Below are positions 24,872 to 33,996 of a DNA stretch of 64,000 nt, one piece after another. The position numbers and the translations under genes were made by a program. Source of the stretch: Bin87 sp965220105. GTDB taxonomy: Bacteria; Chloroflexota; Dehalococcoidia; Lucifugimonadales; UBA3495. The stretch spans positions 496,001-560,000 of the forward strand of contig OZ244811.1 of the NCBI GenBank assembly GCA_965220105.1, given 5' to 3'. How positions within the stretch are numbered: position 1 is the first letter of the stretch; every line of letters starts with the position of its first letter. The notes under the pieces were generated by a model, which did no database searches, had not been told where the DNA came from, and saw only the letters and a list, made by a program, of their open reading frames with translations.

Positions 24872-26885
24872 TGTTGGCATTGACGTAGGCGGCACATTTA
24901 CTGACATCGCCGTTCTCGAGGATGGGCGTTTGACCGTCCACAAACTGCCCTCCACTCCTGCCGATCCGTCCCTGGGCATCACCCAGGGCGTGCGGGATAC
25001 GGGAGTGAGCATCGCCGAAGCCGATTTCGTTCACGGCAGCACGGTGGCAACCAACGCCCTCCTTGAAGGGACGGGAGGTCGCACCGCGTTGGTGACGACG
25101 GCCGGCTTCGAGGACGTGCTGGAGATAGGGCGGCAGAATCGCGCCGACCTTTATGACCTTGGGATGGATCGCCCCACGCCGCTGGCTCCGGCGGAACTGC
25201 GTTTCGGGTTGCCGGAACGCATCGAATACACGGGCGCCATCCTGGAAGACCTCACTCCCGAATCGGTGCAGGGGTTGCTGGAGACCCTGGAGCGGGCCGG
25301 CGTCGACGGCGTGGCGGTGTCGTTCCTGTTCTCCTTCCTGAACCCGGTGCACGAGGAGATGCTGGCGGAAAGATTGGCCGGTCTGCCCGGCTCCCCCTTC
25401 ATCTCCATTTCGTCGCGGATACTCCCCGAGTTCCGGGAGTACGAACGAACCAGCACGGTCGTGGTCAATTCCTACGTGGGGCCCGTGATGGCCCGGTATC
25501 TGAGCCAGCTGGCGGATGTGTTGGGTCACGGCCTGCGAATCATGCAATCATCGGGGGGGAGCATTACGGCCAGCCTGGCCGCCGACCAGCCGGTACGCAC
25601 TATCCTGAGCGGACCGGCCGGTGGTGTGGTGGGCGCTTTTTACGCCGGCGTGCAGGCCGGGCATCCCGACATTATCACGCTGGACATGGGCGGCACGTCC
25701 ACCGACGTATCGCTGTGTCCGGGCCGCATCAAGGAGACCACGTCGGCCAACCTGGGCGGTTATCCGGTCAGCGTGCCGATGATCGAGATTCACACTGTGG
25801 GAGCGGGCGGTGGCTCCATCGCCCGGGTGGATTTGGGTGGAGCGCTGGTGGTGGGCCCGCAGTCCGCCGGCGCTGAACCCGGGCCGGCGTGCTACGGGGC
25901 GGGAGATCGCATCACCGTCACTGACGCCAACCTGGTGCTGGGACGCCTGCGTTCGGACGGCTTCCTGGGTGGCCGCATGACGTTGGACCGGGACCGGGCC
26001 GCAGAACTGATGGCCGATGTTGCCTCCGGAGCGGGCGCCTCGGTCACGGACACCGCGCTGGGCATCATCAGGGTGGTCAATTCCAACATGGAGCGGGCCA
26101 TTCGGAGCATTTCGCTGGAACGGGGCTACGACCCGCGGGAATTTACGCTGGTGCCGTTCGGCGGGGCCGGCCCGATGCACGCCTGCGAACTCGCTCAGGA
26201 ACTGGGGATCCCACGGGCGCTGGTGCCGTCGCACCCCGGGATCCTCTCTGCGCTGGGCGTGGCCATCGCCGACGTGGTGAAGGACTACTCGCGCACGGTG
26301 ATGTTGCGGGGTGGGGATCTGGACAAGGTCCGGCTGGAGGAAGAATTCCACGGCATGGAGCAGCAGGCCCGGGCAGAGCTGCTGGAGGAGGGATTGCCGG
26401 CGGATTCGATGGCCGCGCGTCGGTTCCTGGACGTGCGGTACGTGGGTCAGTCCTTCGAACTGACCGTTGACTGCCCGTCATTGGCCGGGCGTGGCGACCT
26501 GGCGCGCAGCATCTCCGGGGAATTTTACAGAGCCCACCTGCAGCGGTTCGGCTACGCGGACCGCGCCCTGCCCATCGAGGTGGTGAACCTGCGGCTCAAG
26601 CTGGAGCTGGCGGTGGAGAAACCCCAACTGGAACCCGCCGCCTCGGGGGATGCCGACGCCGCTCACGCCGTCACCGGGCACGCCGAGGTGGTGTTTGCCG
26701 AGGGGCCTATGCACACCACTCTGTACGACCGGGGACTGCTCGGCACCGGTAACAGGTTGGATGGCCCGGCGCTGCTGCTCCAGCTGGATACCACCATTGT
26801 AGTTCCGCCCGGGTGGGTGGGTCAGGTTGACCCGTACGGGAATCTGCTCCTGGAACGTGCTGAAGCGCGCCATTCGGAGGAATGA
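24858..26885 (+). CDS. hyuA: Hydantoinase/oxoprolinase subunit A (HyuA-like, ATP-dependent)
   Basis: A 675-residue protein of the HyuA/acetone carboxylase beta/5-oxoprolinase A family, which uses ATP to open cyclic amides or activate related substrates with HyuB. It begins VVGIDVGGTFTDIAVLEDG (ASKHA-fold phosphate loop) and contains FVHGSTVATNALLE, ILSGPAGGVVGAFY, TLDMGGTSTDVSLC, EIHTVGAGGGSIARVD and EPGPACYG, all hallmarks. It is followed closely by the LmbE-like gene. Its usual partner HyuB is not adjacent but lies 4.3 kb away at 31194, after an apparent restriction-modification insertion. Confidence 0.94.
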   Translation: MTKTVVGIDVGGTFTDIAVLEDGRLTVHKLPSTPADPSLGITQGVRDTGVSIAEADFVHGSTVATNALLEGTGGRTALVTTAGFEDVLEIGRQNRADLYDLGMDRPTPLAPAELRFGLPERIEYTGAILEDLTPESVQGLLETLERAGVDGVAVSFLFSFLNPVHEEMLAERLAGLPGSPFISISSRILPEFREYERTSTVVVNSYVGPVMARYLSQLADVLGHGLRIMQSSGGSITASLAADQPVRTILSGPAGGVVGAFYAGVQAGHPDIITLDMGGTSTDVSLCPGRIKETTSANLGGYPVSVPMIEIHTVGAGGGSIARVDLGGALVVGPQSAGAEPGPACYGAGDRITVTDANLVLGRLRSDGFLGGRMTLDRDRAAELMADVASGAGASVTDTALGIIRVVNSNMERAIRSISLERGYDPREFTLVPFGGAGPMHACELAQELGIPRALVPSHPGILSALGVAIADVVKDYSRTVMLRGGDLDKVRLEEEFHGMEQQARAELLEEGLPADSMAARRFLDVRYVGQSFELTVDCPSLAGRGDLARSISGEFYRAHLQRFGYADRALPIEVVNLRLKLELAVEKPQLEPAASGDADAAHAVTGHAEVVFAEGPMHTTLYDRGLLGTGNRLDGPALLLQLDTTIVVPPGWVGQVDPYGNLLLERAEARHSEE

Positions 26886-26890
26886 ACGTC

Positions 26891-27703
26891 ATGCCGTGGC
26901 CAGACATCTCCCGCCTTTCCGTGGTGGCCTGCTTTGCCCACCCCGACGACGAGGGGTTTGCCTCCGGTGGATTGCTCGCCAAGCTGGCGGATGGCGGCGC
27001 GCGCGTCACGCTGGTTTGCGCCACCAACGGCGACGTGGGAGAAATCAGCGACCCGGCCCTGGCCACGCCAGAAAACCTGTGGCAGGTACGTAAGCAGGAG
27101 CTGCGGAACGCCATGGACGTTACCGGCATTGCCGACGTACGGTTCCTGGACTACCGGGACAGCGGCATGGACGGTACTGACGACAACGGCCATCCCAACG
27201 CCTATTGCAACGCCAACACGGATGTGGTGCTGGCAACGCTGACCGAAGTCTTGCGCGAGACCAGCCCGCACGTGGTGCTCACCCACGATCCCACGGGCGG
27301 TTACGGCCATCCCGACCACATCACCATGTCCGCCCACGCCACGGCAGCGGTCGCCCGGGTTTCGGACCCCGACGGAGCGACGCCGTTGCTGTACTACGTG
27401 TGTTTCCCGCGGGATACGTTCCGAAAATGGTGGCGGGAGATGGCCTACCGGGGGATCACGCCGCCGTTCGCCGCCGAGGCCATCGATGAGCTGGGCACGC
27501 CCGATGCGGACGTGACCACCACGGTCGACGTATTGCCGTGGGTGGACATCAAGCTGGAATCCCTGTCCTGCCACCGTACCCAGCTGCACGATTCCGGACC
27601 GTTCGGTCGGCTGCCCGAGGACGTGGTGAACATGCTGATGGGCACGGAGTTCTACCAACTGGTTTCGCCGACAGGCGCAGTGGACTTGCTGGCTGGGTTG
27701 TGA
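26891..27703 (+). CDS. PIG-L/LmbE-family deacetylase
   Basis: A zinc-dependent N-deacetylase of about 270 residues. It has CFAHPDDEGF, the AHPDDE metal-binding motif of the LmbE/MshB/BshB family, and the second motif DPTGGYGHPDHITM. Substrates in the family are N-acetylglucosamine conjugates and related amides. The start at ATG 26891 lies 10 nt after GGAGG and is preferred; ATG 26882, overlapping the hyuA stop, is too close to that site. Cotranscription with hyuA suggests a role in amide or amino-sugar breakdown. Confidence 0.9.
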   Translation: MPWPDISRLSVVACFAHPDDEGFASGGLLAKLADGGARVTLVCATNGDVGEISDPALATPENLWQVRKQELRNAMDVTGIADVRFLDYRDSGMDGTDDNGHPNAYCNANTDVVLATLTEVLRETSPHVVLTHDPTGGYGHPDHITMSAHATAAVARVSDPDGATPLLYYVCFPRDTFRKWWREMAYRGITPPFAAEAIDELGTPDADVTTTVDVLPWVDIKLESLSCHRTQLHDSGPFGRLPEDVVNMLMGTEFYQLVSPTGAVDLLAGL

Positions 27704-27711
27704 TTGGTTTC

Positions 27712-27720
27712 TGCTAAAAT
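27712..27720 (+). promoter_or_regulatory. Extended -10 (TGCTAAAAT) before the methyltransferase island
   Basis: TGCTAAAAT 40 nt upstream of ATG 27760. It starts an AT-richer segment (about 27.7-28.6 kb). Confidence 0.45.
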
Positions 27721-27759
27721 TGGCCCTGTACGAATCATTAGAAAATCAGAGTTGAGTAA

Positions 27760-28599
27760 ATGTTCACGTATGTTTTCAGTGGGGTAGTTATACCGGAACG
27801 GGCAAACGTTCATATTATTATATCCCCTCAAGCCCCTGTGAAATTTAGATTGCATCTACCCGAGGGTGATGAGATGTGATTTGATGCCTCCATCTCAATA
27901 AGCAATTCCCAAATTGCAGTAGTCGTGAAAAGCGGAGAAAGCATCGACGATTTGGAGACAGCGCGGAATTACATAGAGTATTTCGTGCGAAGCATAGTTG
28001 ACGCATTCGGATATACAGAGGGCAGGGGGTATGACGTAGAGATAACATCCGTAATTGGACAACAAGATGGTCAGCCGTGGGCGTCGTTTCCAGTTTGGGC
28101 GGTATTTGGCGTAGAGGTATCGGCACTGCAACAAACCAAGTCTGAACGGCCCATCTCATTTGATGAGGTGGTCCCCTTGCTATTAGATTTACCACAGCAA
28201 AACGATAGCGATCCTATTGTAGCTAAACTTGCACCCCAGCAACTCCGCCGTTGCTTGGGAGATTTAAGAGAGGCTATCCGTTCTCCCCACGATACGGGTC
28301 TTTTCTGTTTTCGAGCAATTGAGTGCCTCCGACAGTGTTTCATTCTTGACGAGGATGGGGATGATCAGAGGCTTTCTTGGGAGCGAATGGGGGAAATTCT
28401 GCGCATAGGAGAGTCATGGACCAAGGGACTTACACAGATTAGTACATCCCAACGTCACGGTACCAGTCAATATATGTCAGGGGAAGAGCGTGTCAAGGCA
28501 ATGCAACGCACATGGAGCGTTGTTGACCGGTTCGTAATATATGCGAAAAGCGATTTTTGTCCGTTGGCCGACGAATACGAACTTCTTGAATCAAATTAG
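27760..28599 (+). CDS. Unknown protein upstream of methyltransferase, with in-frame TGA
   Basis: From ATG 27760 the frame reads 39 sensible codons (ending HLPEGDEM), meets TGA at 27877-27879 and continues without other stops to 28599 (FDASISISNSQIAVVV, then 224 residues from GTG 27925). No family is recognised. The C-terminal half has segments like PHDTGLFCFRAIECLRQCF and SWERMGEIL, typical of a helical domain. It sits 19 bp before the methyltransferase-nuclease gene and is less GC-rich than its surroundings, so the pair was probably acquired together. The TGA may be a nonsense mutation, or translation may begin at GTG 27925. Confidence 0.55.
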
Positions 28600-28617
28600 G
28601 GTGCTGGAGCGTCCGCC

Positions 28618-30279
28618 ATGCCAGGATCCCTACCTAACCGTCTCTACTTCGGCGATAACCTGTCCATCCTCCGGGAGCACATCGCTGACGCCAGCGTTGA
28701 CCTGATTTACTTGGACCCGCCCTTCAACTCCAACGCCACCTACAACGTCCTGTTCCGGGAGCGCAGCGGCGACGAATCGGCGGCTCAGATTACTGCTTTC
28801 GACGACACTTGGCACTGGAGCCTGGAATCGGAACGTGCCTATCAGGACGTCATTACCCATGGGCCGGCCCAAGCAGGGGAACTGCTGGCAGCTATGCGCG
28901 CCTTTCTCGGCCAGAACGATATGATGGCCTACCTCACCATAATGGCCCAGCGGATGATAGAACTGCACCGCGTCCTCAAACCCACCGGCAGCATCTACCT
29001 GCACTGCGACCCCACCGCCAGCCACTACCTGAAATTGTTGTTGGATGCGGTGTTTGATCCTGTGAATTTCCGTAATGAGATTACTTGGCAAAGGACGGAA
29101 GCTCACAATACCGCTGGAAAATATGGCAACATAGCCGACATCATCCTGTTCTATACAAAGTCTGCTAGCGCGATATGGAACCGGGGATTTCATAAATACT
29201 CCCACAGTGAACAACAGTATAGTGAACAGCAAATGAAACGATTCAGAAATATAGATGAAGATGGGCGACGGTATCGACTGCATGATTTGACTGCTCCGAG
29301 ACCTAACAGCGACTCCGGAAAATTTGAGTGGCGGGGGACAATGCCAGGGCCTTCTCGAGGGTGGGGATATAGGATTGAGGAACTAGAACAGTGGTGGCAA
29401 GAGGGGCGGATTCGAGTCAAAAGAGATGGAACTCCACGCATGGATGGATTAAAGGTCTATCTCGTTGAATCGGAAGGGAAGGCCCTGCAGAATATATGGA
29501 CTGACATTCCGAGAATACCTAACACTTCGTCGGAACGCCTGGGCTACCCCACGCAAAAGCCCGAGGCGCTGCTGGAGCGCATCATCAACGCCAGCAGCAA
29601 CGAAGGCGATGTAGTCTTGGATCCCTTCTGCGGTTGCGGCACCGCTGTCGCTGCCGCCGAGCGGCTCAACCGTCGCTGGATGGGCATTGACATTACGCAC
29701 CTCGCCATCTCCCTCATTCGCCATCGGCTGCACGACACCTTTGGCAGTGAACTCCGTCCCTACGATGTCATCGGCGAGCCGGAGGACATCGATAGCGCCG
29801 GGGCTTTGGCCCAGCAGGACCGCTACCAGTTCGAGTGGTGGGCATTAGGATTGGTGGACGCCCGCCCGGCCCGGGACAAACGCCGGGGCGCAGATAGTGG
29901 AATCGACGGCTACATCAACTTCTTCGACGACAACAGCAGCAAGCCCAAGCGCATCGTCGTGCAGGTAAAAAGCGGCCACGTCAACCGGGGAATGATCGCC
30001 ACCCTCAAAGGCGACATGGAGCGGGAAAAGGCTCAACTGGGCTTGTTCGTAACCCTCGCGGAACCTACCCGCCCCATGCTCAACGAGGCGACCGCCGCCG
30101 GATTTTACGAACCGGAGCATTACCCCGGCCACCAGTACCCCCGCCTGCAAATCCTCACCATTGAGCAACTGCTGGCCGGACAGCAGGCCGAATACCCCCG
30201 AATGGGCCTGCAAACCACCTTTCGCCAGGCGCCCCCTCGGCGGCGGCGCGCCGAAGGCCGGCAGTCGCCCCTCGCCTGA
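28618..30279 (+). CDS. Adenine/N4-cytosine DNA methyltransferase fused to Mrr-like nuclease domain
   Basis: A 553-residue fusion. The N-terminal two thirds is a beta-class N6/N4 methyltransferase: motif IV LIYLDPPFNSNATY (about residues 30-43) precedes the AdoMet motif VVLDPFCGCGTAVAAAERL (about 335), with IYLHCDPTASHYLK and YPTQKPEALLERII between. The C-terminal part (about 400-510) carries RGADSGIDGYINF and IVVQVKSGHVNRG, the D...QxK pattern of Mrr-type PD-(D/E)xK endonucleases. The middle (about 150-290) is probably the target-recognition region and is AT-richer. It is likely a single-chain restriction-modification enzyme. Confidence 0.88.
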   Translation: MPGSLPNRLYFGDNLSILREHIADASVDLIYLDPPFNSNATYNVLFRERSGDESAAQITAFDDTWHWSLESERAYQDVITHGPAQAGELLAAMRAFLGQNDMMAYLTIMAQRMIELHRVLKPTGSIYLHCDPTASHYLKLLLDAVFDPVNFRNEITWQRTEAHNTAGKYGNIADIILFYTKSASAIWNRGFHKYSHSEQQYSEQQMKRFRNIDEDGRRYRLHDLTAPRPNSDSGKFEWRGTMPGPSRGWGYRIEELEQWWQEGRIRVKRDGTPRMDGLKVYLVESEGKALQNIWTDIPRIPNTSSERLGYPTQKPEALLERIINASSNEGDVVLDPFCGCGTAVAAAERLNRRWMGIDITHLAISLIRHRLHDTFGSELRPYDVIGEPEDIDSAGALAQQDRYQFEWWALGLVDARPARDKRRGADSGIDGYINFFDDNSSKPKRIVVQVKSGHVNRGMIATLKGDMEREKAQLGLFVTLAEPTRPMLNEATAAGFYEPEHYPGHQYPRLQILTIEQLLAGQQAEYPRMGLQTTFRQAPPRRRRAEGRQSPLA

Positions 30280-30378
30280 CTAACAACCAGCGCAACCACG
30301 AATCGGAATCCATCGGCCAGGACGTGACGGGTTTTAGCCGTCCGCCTCAGCCGTATGCTCCGGGCCGGGTTCGCCCAA

Positions 30379-30813
30379 TCAGACCGGCTCGGCGATAAAC
30401 ACCGGGATGGTGCGGGATGTGCGTTGCTGGTATTCTTGGTAGTTGGGGAACGCCGCCACGGCCAGGTCCCAAACGCGGGCCCTTTCCGCCGAGTCGGCGA
30501 CCTCTCGCACCCGCATCGTGTGGACGGCGGTTTCGTCCCGAATCTCCACGTCGGCGTCGGCGCGCAGGTTGTAGACCCACACCGGATTGGCGGGCGCGCC
30601 GCCACGGGAACCCACCAGCACGTAGTTGTCGCCGTCCTTGACGCGCATCAGCGGCGTCTTGCGGATGGCCCCGGTCTTGTTGCCCCGGTTGGTCACGATA
30701 ATGACGGGGTAGCCGGTGTCCCGTAGCGTGGTGGCCTCAGTGCCGCCGCTGCCCTCGTATTGTTCCACCTGGTCGCGCACCCAATCCGTGGGTGAGGGGA
30801 TGTATTCTGGCAT
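30379..30813 (-). CDS. Deazaflavin (F420)-dependent nitroreductase family protein
   Basis: A 144-residue split-beta-barrel protein of the Ddn type: PVIIVTNRGNKTGAIRKTPL, VKDGDNYVLVGSRGGAPANP and VWVYNLRADADVEI are characteristic of F420H2-dependent reductases. The ATG at 30813 is preceded by AGGAGGATAATCC, a strong ribosome-binding site. It is convergent with the methyltransferase gene. The physiological substrate is unknown. Confidence 0.9.
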   Translation of the reverse strand: MPEYIPSPTDWVRDQVEQYEGSGGTEATTLRDTGYPVIIVTNRGNKTGAIRKTPLMRVKDGDNYVLVGSRGGAPANPVWVYNLRADADVEIRDETAVHTMRVREVADSAERARVWDLAVAAFPNYQEYQQRTSRTIPVFIAEPV

Positions 30814-30997
30814 GGATTATCCTCCTGGAATTGGTCTGTCGACATCTGTTGCGTTAGATTGGCGCGGGTCGACTCCGAGGTGGTCGCCCGCCGCTCTATA
30901 TGCCGCAATATCATACCCGGACGAACGGGTTTCATCTATACGGCGGCAAGGAAATGCGGCGGCAAGCCTGCGCAGGGTCTTTCAATTGTCCCTTATT

Positions 30998-31090
30998 GTC
31001 ATTGCGAGGAGCGAAGCGACGTGGCAATCCCGCTGATCCTGAGCCTGTCGAAGGACGCCAACGAGATTGCCACGCTGCGCTCGCAATGAC
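30998..31090. repeat. Composite dispersed intergenic repeat, copy D (inverted pair)
   Basis: The GTCATTGCGAGGAGCG module at 30998-31030 is mirrored by GATTGCCACGCTGCGCTCGC plus AATGAC ending at 31090, with CTGAGCCTGTCGAAGGACGC between. The 20 bp upstream (GGGTCTTTCAATTGTCCC) also resemble those before copies A and B. Besides the repeat, 30814-31193 contains only a possible -10, TATACT, at 31155-31160. Confidence 0.8.
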
Positions 31091-31193
31091 ATTGCCGATG
31101 ATCGAATGACCCTGAAGCCTGCGGCGGCCAGCGGCGTGCCGATCAAAGGGCGGTTATACTACGTTGCCAATACTGTACGGGGGGCCAATCGCG

Positions 31194-32798
31194 ATGCCGG
31201 TTGACGCAATCAGTCTCGAGGTCTTCAAGAACATGTTCATCTCCGTGTCCGAGGAGATGGGGGTGGCGTTGCAGCGCACCAGTTACTCCACCAACATGAA
31301 AGAGCGGCAGGACTTTTCCTGCGCCCTGTTCAGTCCGGACGCCGAGATGGTGGCCCAGGCGGCGCACCAGCCGGTGCATCTGGGGGCCATGCCGGCGTCG
31401 GTTCAGGCAGCGTTGCAGACTTTTCCCCAGGGGTTGCGGCCAGGGGACATCGTGATTCTGAACGACCCGTACCTGGGCGGCTCGCACCTGCCCGACATAA
31501 CCCTGGTGGTGCCGGCCTTCGGCGAGTTTGACGGCGAGAAGAAACTGATCGGATACGTGAGCAACCGGGGGCATCACTCGGACGTGGGCGGGATGGCGCC
31601 GGGTTCCATGCCACTGTCGACCGAGCTGTACCAGGAAGGCCTGATCATCCCGCCGCTGAAGCTATCCCGCGGCGGGCGCATCAACCAGGAGGTCATCGCC
31701 CTTATTTGCCGCAACTCGCGGACGCCCGACGATCGTCGGGGAGACCTGGCGGCGCAGATAGCGTCCATTCGGGTGGGGGAGAAACGGCTTACCGAAATCG
31801 CCCAGCGGTACGGTCTTGTCGATACGCACGAGCACATGCAGGCGTTGCTGGATTATTCCGAGCGGTTGACCCGGCGGGCGTTGGAGCGCATCCCTGATGG
31901 CACGTATGAGGTTACCGACTACATGGACGACGACGGTCAGAGCGAGGAGCCGGTGGTCATCCACGTTGCGGTTACGGTGGCTGGCGACCGCATGACCATC
32001 GACTTCACCGGTACTGCGGCGCAGCGGCCCGGTTGCATCAACGCGCCCCGGGCGGTGACCGTTTCCGCCAGCCTTTACGTGGTGCGATGCGTGGTGGGCG
32101 CCGAGGCGCCGGCCAACCAGGGCTGTCTGCGGCCCGTGGACGTCATCACGCCGCGAGGCAGCCTGGTTGATCCGCTGCCGCAACGGGGGGTGGCCGGCGG
32201 CAACGTGGAGACGTCCCAGCGAATTACGGACGTGCTGCTCGCTGCCTTGAGCCAGGCATTGCCCGAACAGATTCCAGCATCGTCCCAGGGCACCATGAAT
32301 AACATGATAATCGGGGGGCACGACATCTCCCGGGACAAACCCTACGTGTACTACGAAACCATCGGCGGCGGCATGGGCGCCCGACCGGATAAGGACGGCA
32401 TTTCCGGCATCCATACCCACATGACCAACACGATGAACACGCCAGTGGAAGCGCTGGAGTTCGCCTTTCCGTTGCGGCTGCGTCGATACGCCATACGGCG
32501 GGGTACCGGCGGCGACGGGATGCACCGGGGCGGCGACGGCCTGGTGCGGGAGGTGGAGTTCCTGAGTCCGGCCCGGGTCACGGTGCTGTCCGAGCGGCGT
32601 CGATTCTCACCGCCCGGCTATCACGGCGGACACCACGGCGAGCGCGGGGAAAACGTGCTGCTGCGGGGCGGTTACGAGGAAGTTCGCCTGGCCGGCAAGG
32701 AAACGCTGGACGTGGAAGCCGGCGATATACTCAGCGTGCGTACGCCGGGCGGGGGCGGCTGGGGCGCTCCCGGAAGCGACCACGGCCACCAGCATTAA
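31194..32798 (+). CDS. hyuB: Hydantoinase/oxoprolinase subunit B (HyuB-like)
   Basis: A 534-residue HyuB-family protein. Signatures are ISLEVFKNMFISVSEEMG, LQRTSYSTNMKERQDFSCAL, GDIVILNDPYLGGSHLPDI, SNRGHHSDVGG and the C-terminal RTPGGGGWG. It acts with HyuA as the second subunit of ATP-dependent cyclic-amide hydrolases or related carboxylases. The start at ATG 31194 (MPVDAIS) matches the family N-terminus; the earlier start at 31164 is less likely. The natural partner is the hyuA gene at 24858. Confidence 0.94.
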   Translation: MPVDAISLEVFKNMFISVSEEMGVALQRTSYSTNMKERQDFSCALFSPDAEMVAQAAHQPVHLGAMPASVQAALQTFPQGLRPGDIVILNDPYLGGSHLPDITLVVPAFGEFDGEKKLIGYVSNRGHHSDVGGMAPGSMPLSTELYQEGLIIPPLKLSRGGRINQEVIALICRNSRTPDDRRGDLAAQIASIRVGEKRLTEIAQRYGLVDTHEHMQALLDYSERLTRRALERIPDGTYEVTDYMDDDGQSEEPVVIHVAVTVAGDRMTIDFTGTAAQRPGCINAPRAVTVSASLYVVRCVVGAEAPANQGCLRPVDVITPRGSLVDPLPQRGVAGGNVETSQRITDVLLAALSQALPEQIPASSQGTMNNMIIGGHDISRDKPYVYYETIGGGMGARPDKDGISGIHTHMTNTMNTPVEALEFAFPLRLRRYAIRRGTGGDGMHRGGDGLVREVEFLSPARVTVLSERRRFSPPGYHGGHHGERGENVLLRGGYEEVRLAGKETLDVEAGDILSVRTPGGGGWGAPGSDHGHQH

Positions 32799-32889
32799 CC
32801 TCAAATCCCACCCACCGGAATGGATCAGGATGTGCAGGATCGGGTTTGGGTTCCCCGAGCCCTGAGTCGGCCGGCGTACTGATTTCGAA

Positions 32890-33615
32890 ATGACAACGCA
32901 CTCCGACACGTCGTCCATCGCTGCCGCTGCCGGCAGCATTGAAACCCTCCAGGAGCGGGTGGTTGCCTGCCGGGCCTGTCCGCGGCTGGTGGAGTGGCGG
33001 GAGGAAGTTGCCCGGGTCAAGCGGCGGATGTATCGCGACGAGGACTACTGGGGAGCTCCCCTGGCGGCATTCGGCGACTCGCAAGCACGGTTGCTGGTGG
33101 TTGGCCTGGCGCCAGCGGCCCACGGCGGCAACCGGACGGGACGCATGTTCACCGGTGACCGTAGCGGGGACTGGCTGTTTGGCGCGCTGCATCGGGCCGG
33201 CTTCGCGAATCAGCCGGATTCGATTCGACGCGGCGACGGATTGCAACTGGAGGGCGCGTTGATCACGGCGGCGGCGCGCTGTGCGCCTCCGGCCAACAAA
33301 CCAACGGTGGACGAATTGGCCACGTGCCGCCCGTATATCGCCCGGGAAATCCAGCTGTTGACGGACCTCCGCGTGGTGGTCGCGCTGGGGCGGATTGGCT
33401 TCGATGCGTTTCTGCGCGCCTACGCCGACGCCGGCGGAACGCTGCCGTCCCGCAAACCGCCCTTCGGCCACGCGGTGGAGACGCAGCTGCCGGACGACGG
33501 GCCGCTGCTGATTGCGTGCTACCACCCAAGCCAACAGAACACCCAGACGGGCCGATTGACGCTGGAAATGCTTGATGCGGTGTTCGCCCGGGCCCGGGAG
33601 GCGTGTGGGGGGTGA
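32890..33615 (+). CDS. Uracil-DNA glycosylase, family 5 (UDGb) type
   Basis: A 241-residue Fe-S uracil-DNA glycosylase that excises uracil or other deaminated bases. VVACRACPRLVEWREE holds the N-terminal cluster cysteines. VVGLAPAAHGGNRTGRMFTG is the family-5 active-site motif, and IACYHPSQQNTQTGRL is motif 2 with the conserved HPS. AARCAPPANKPT carries further cluster residues. The length and motif order fit UDGb. Confidence 0.9.
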   Translation: MTTHSDTSSIAAAAGSIETLQERVVACRACPRLVEWREEVARVKRRMYRDEDYWGAPLAAFGDSQARLLVVGLAPAAHGGNRTGRMFTGDRSGDWLFGALHRAGFANQPDSIRRGDGLQLEGALITAAARCAPPANKPTVDELATCRPYIAREIQLLTDLRVVVALGRIGFDAFLRAYADAGGTLPSRKPPFGHAVETQLPDDGPLLIACYHPSQQNTQTGRLTLEMLDAVFARAREACGG

Positions 33616-33660
33616 TGCTACCATGAAAGTCGATGATGTTCAGCAAGTAGGAGCAGTATT

Positions 33661-33996
33661 ATGACCCAGTCCGAAAACTGCCGGCCAGTCGAAGTCAGGG
33701 GCCAGGTTACTGGGGTTCAGATGAATCCACCGGGGGAAGGTGGCGGCGGAACTTTTCAGTTGCTGTTGGATAACGGCGACACCATCGCCAGCCCGTATCC
33801 TGCCGAGTGGCATCTTGAGGTGGGGGGCGCGTTTCAGGCCAACGATATTCGCCGCGCCATAGTTTCCGGCATCGGCGAATACTCTCCCGACGGCAAGTTG
33901 CAGCGTATCCGGGCAATCGAAACCTTCGGTGTGGCTTGGGTGGACGACTGGCAACCGGCATTCCAGCGTCGCATGAAACTGCGGGCAGACTCATGA
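33661..33996 (+). CDS. Unknown partner of PIN protein (antitoxin candidate)
   Basis: A 111-residue protein without a recognised family. The pattern VEVRGQVTGVQM and GTFQLLLDNGDTIASPYP suggests a small beta-barrel rather than the ribbon-helix-helix or AbrB fold usual for VapB. Its stop overlaps the next ATG by 4 nt (ATGA), tightly coupling it to the PIN gene. This arrangement and size are those of an antitoxin, but the call rests on context. Confidence 0.6.
   Translation: MTQSENCRPVEVRGQVTGVQMNPPGEGGGGTFQLLLDNGDTIASPYPAEWHLEVGGAFQANDIRRAIVSGIGEYSPDGKLQRIRAIETFGVAWVDDWQPAFQRRMKLRADS

Noticed and set aside
27877..27879. TGA in the methyltransferase partner gene as selenocysteine
   Set aside because: No Cys-containing redox motif surrounds it and the downstream hairpin loop has no G.
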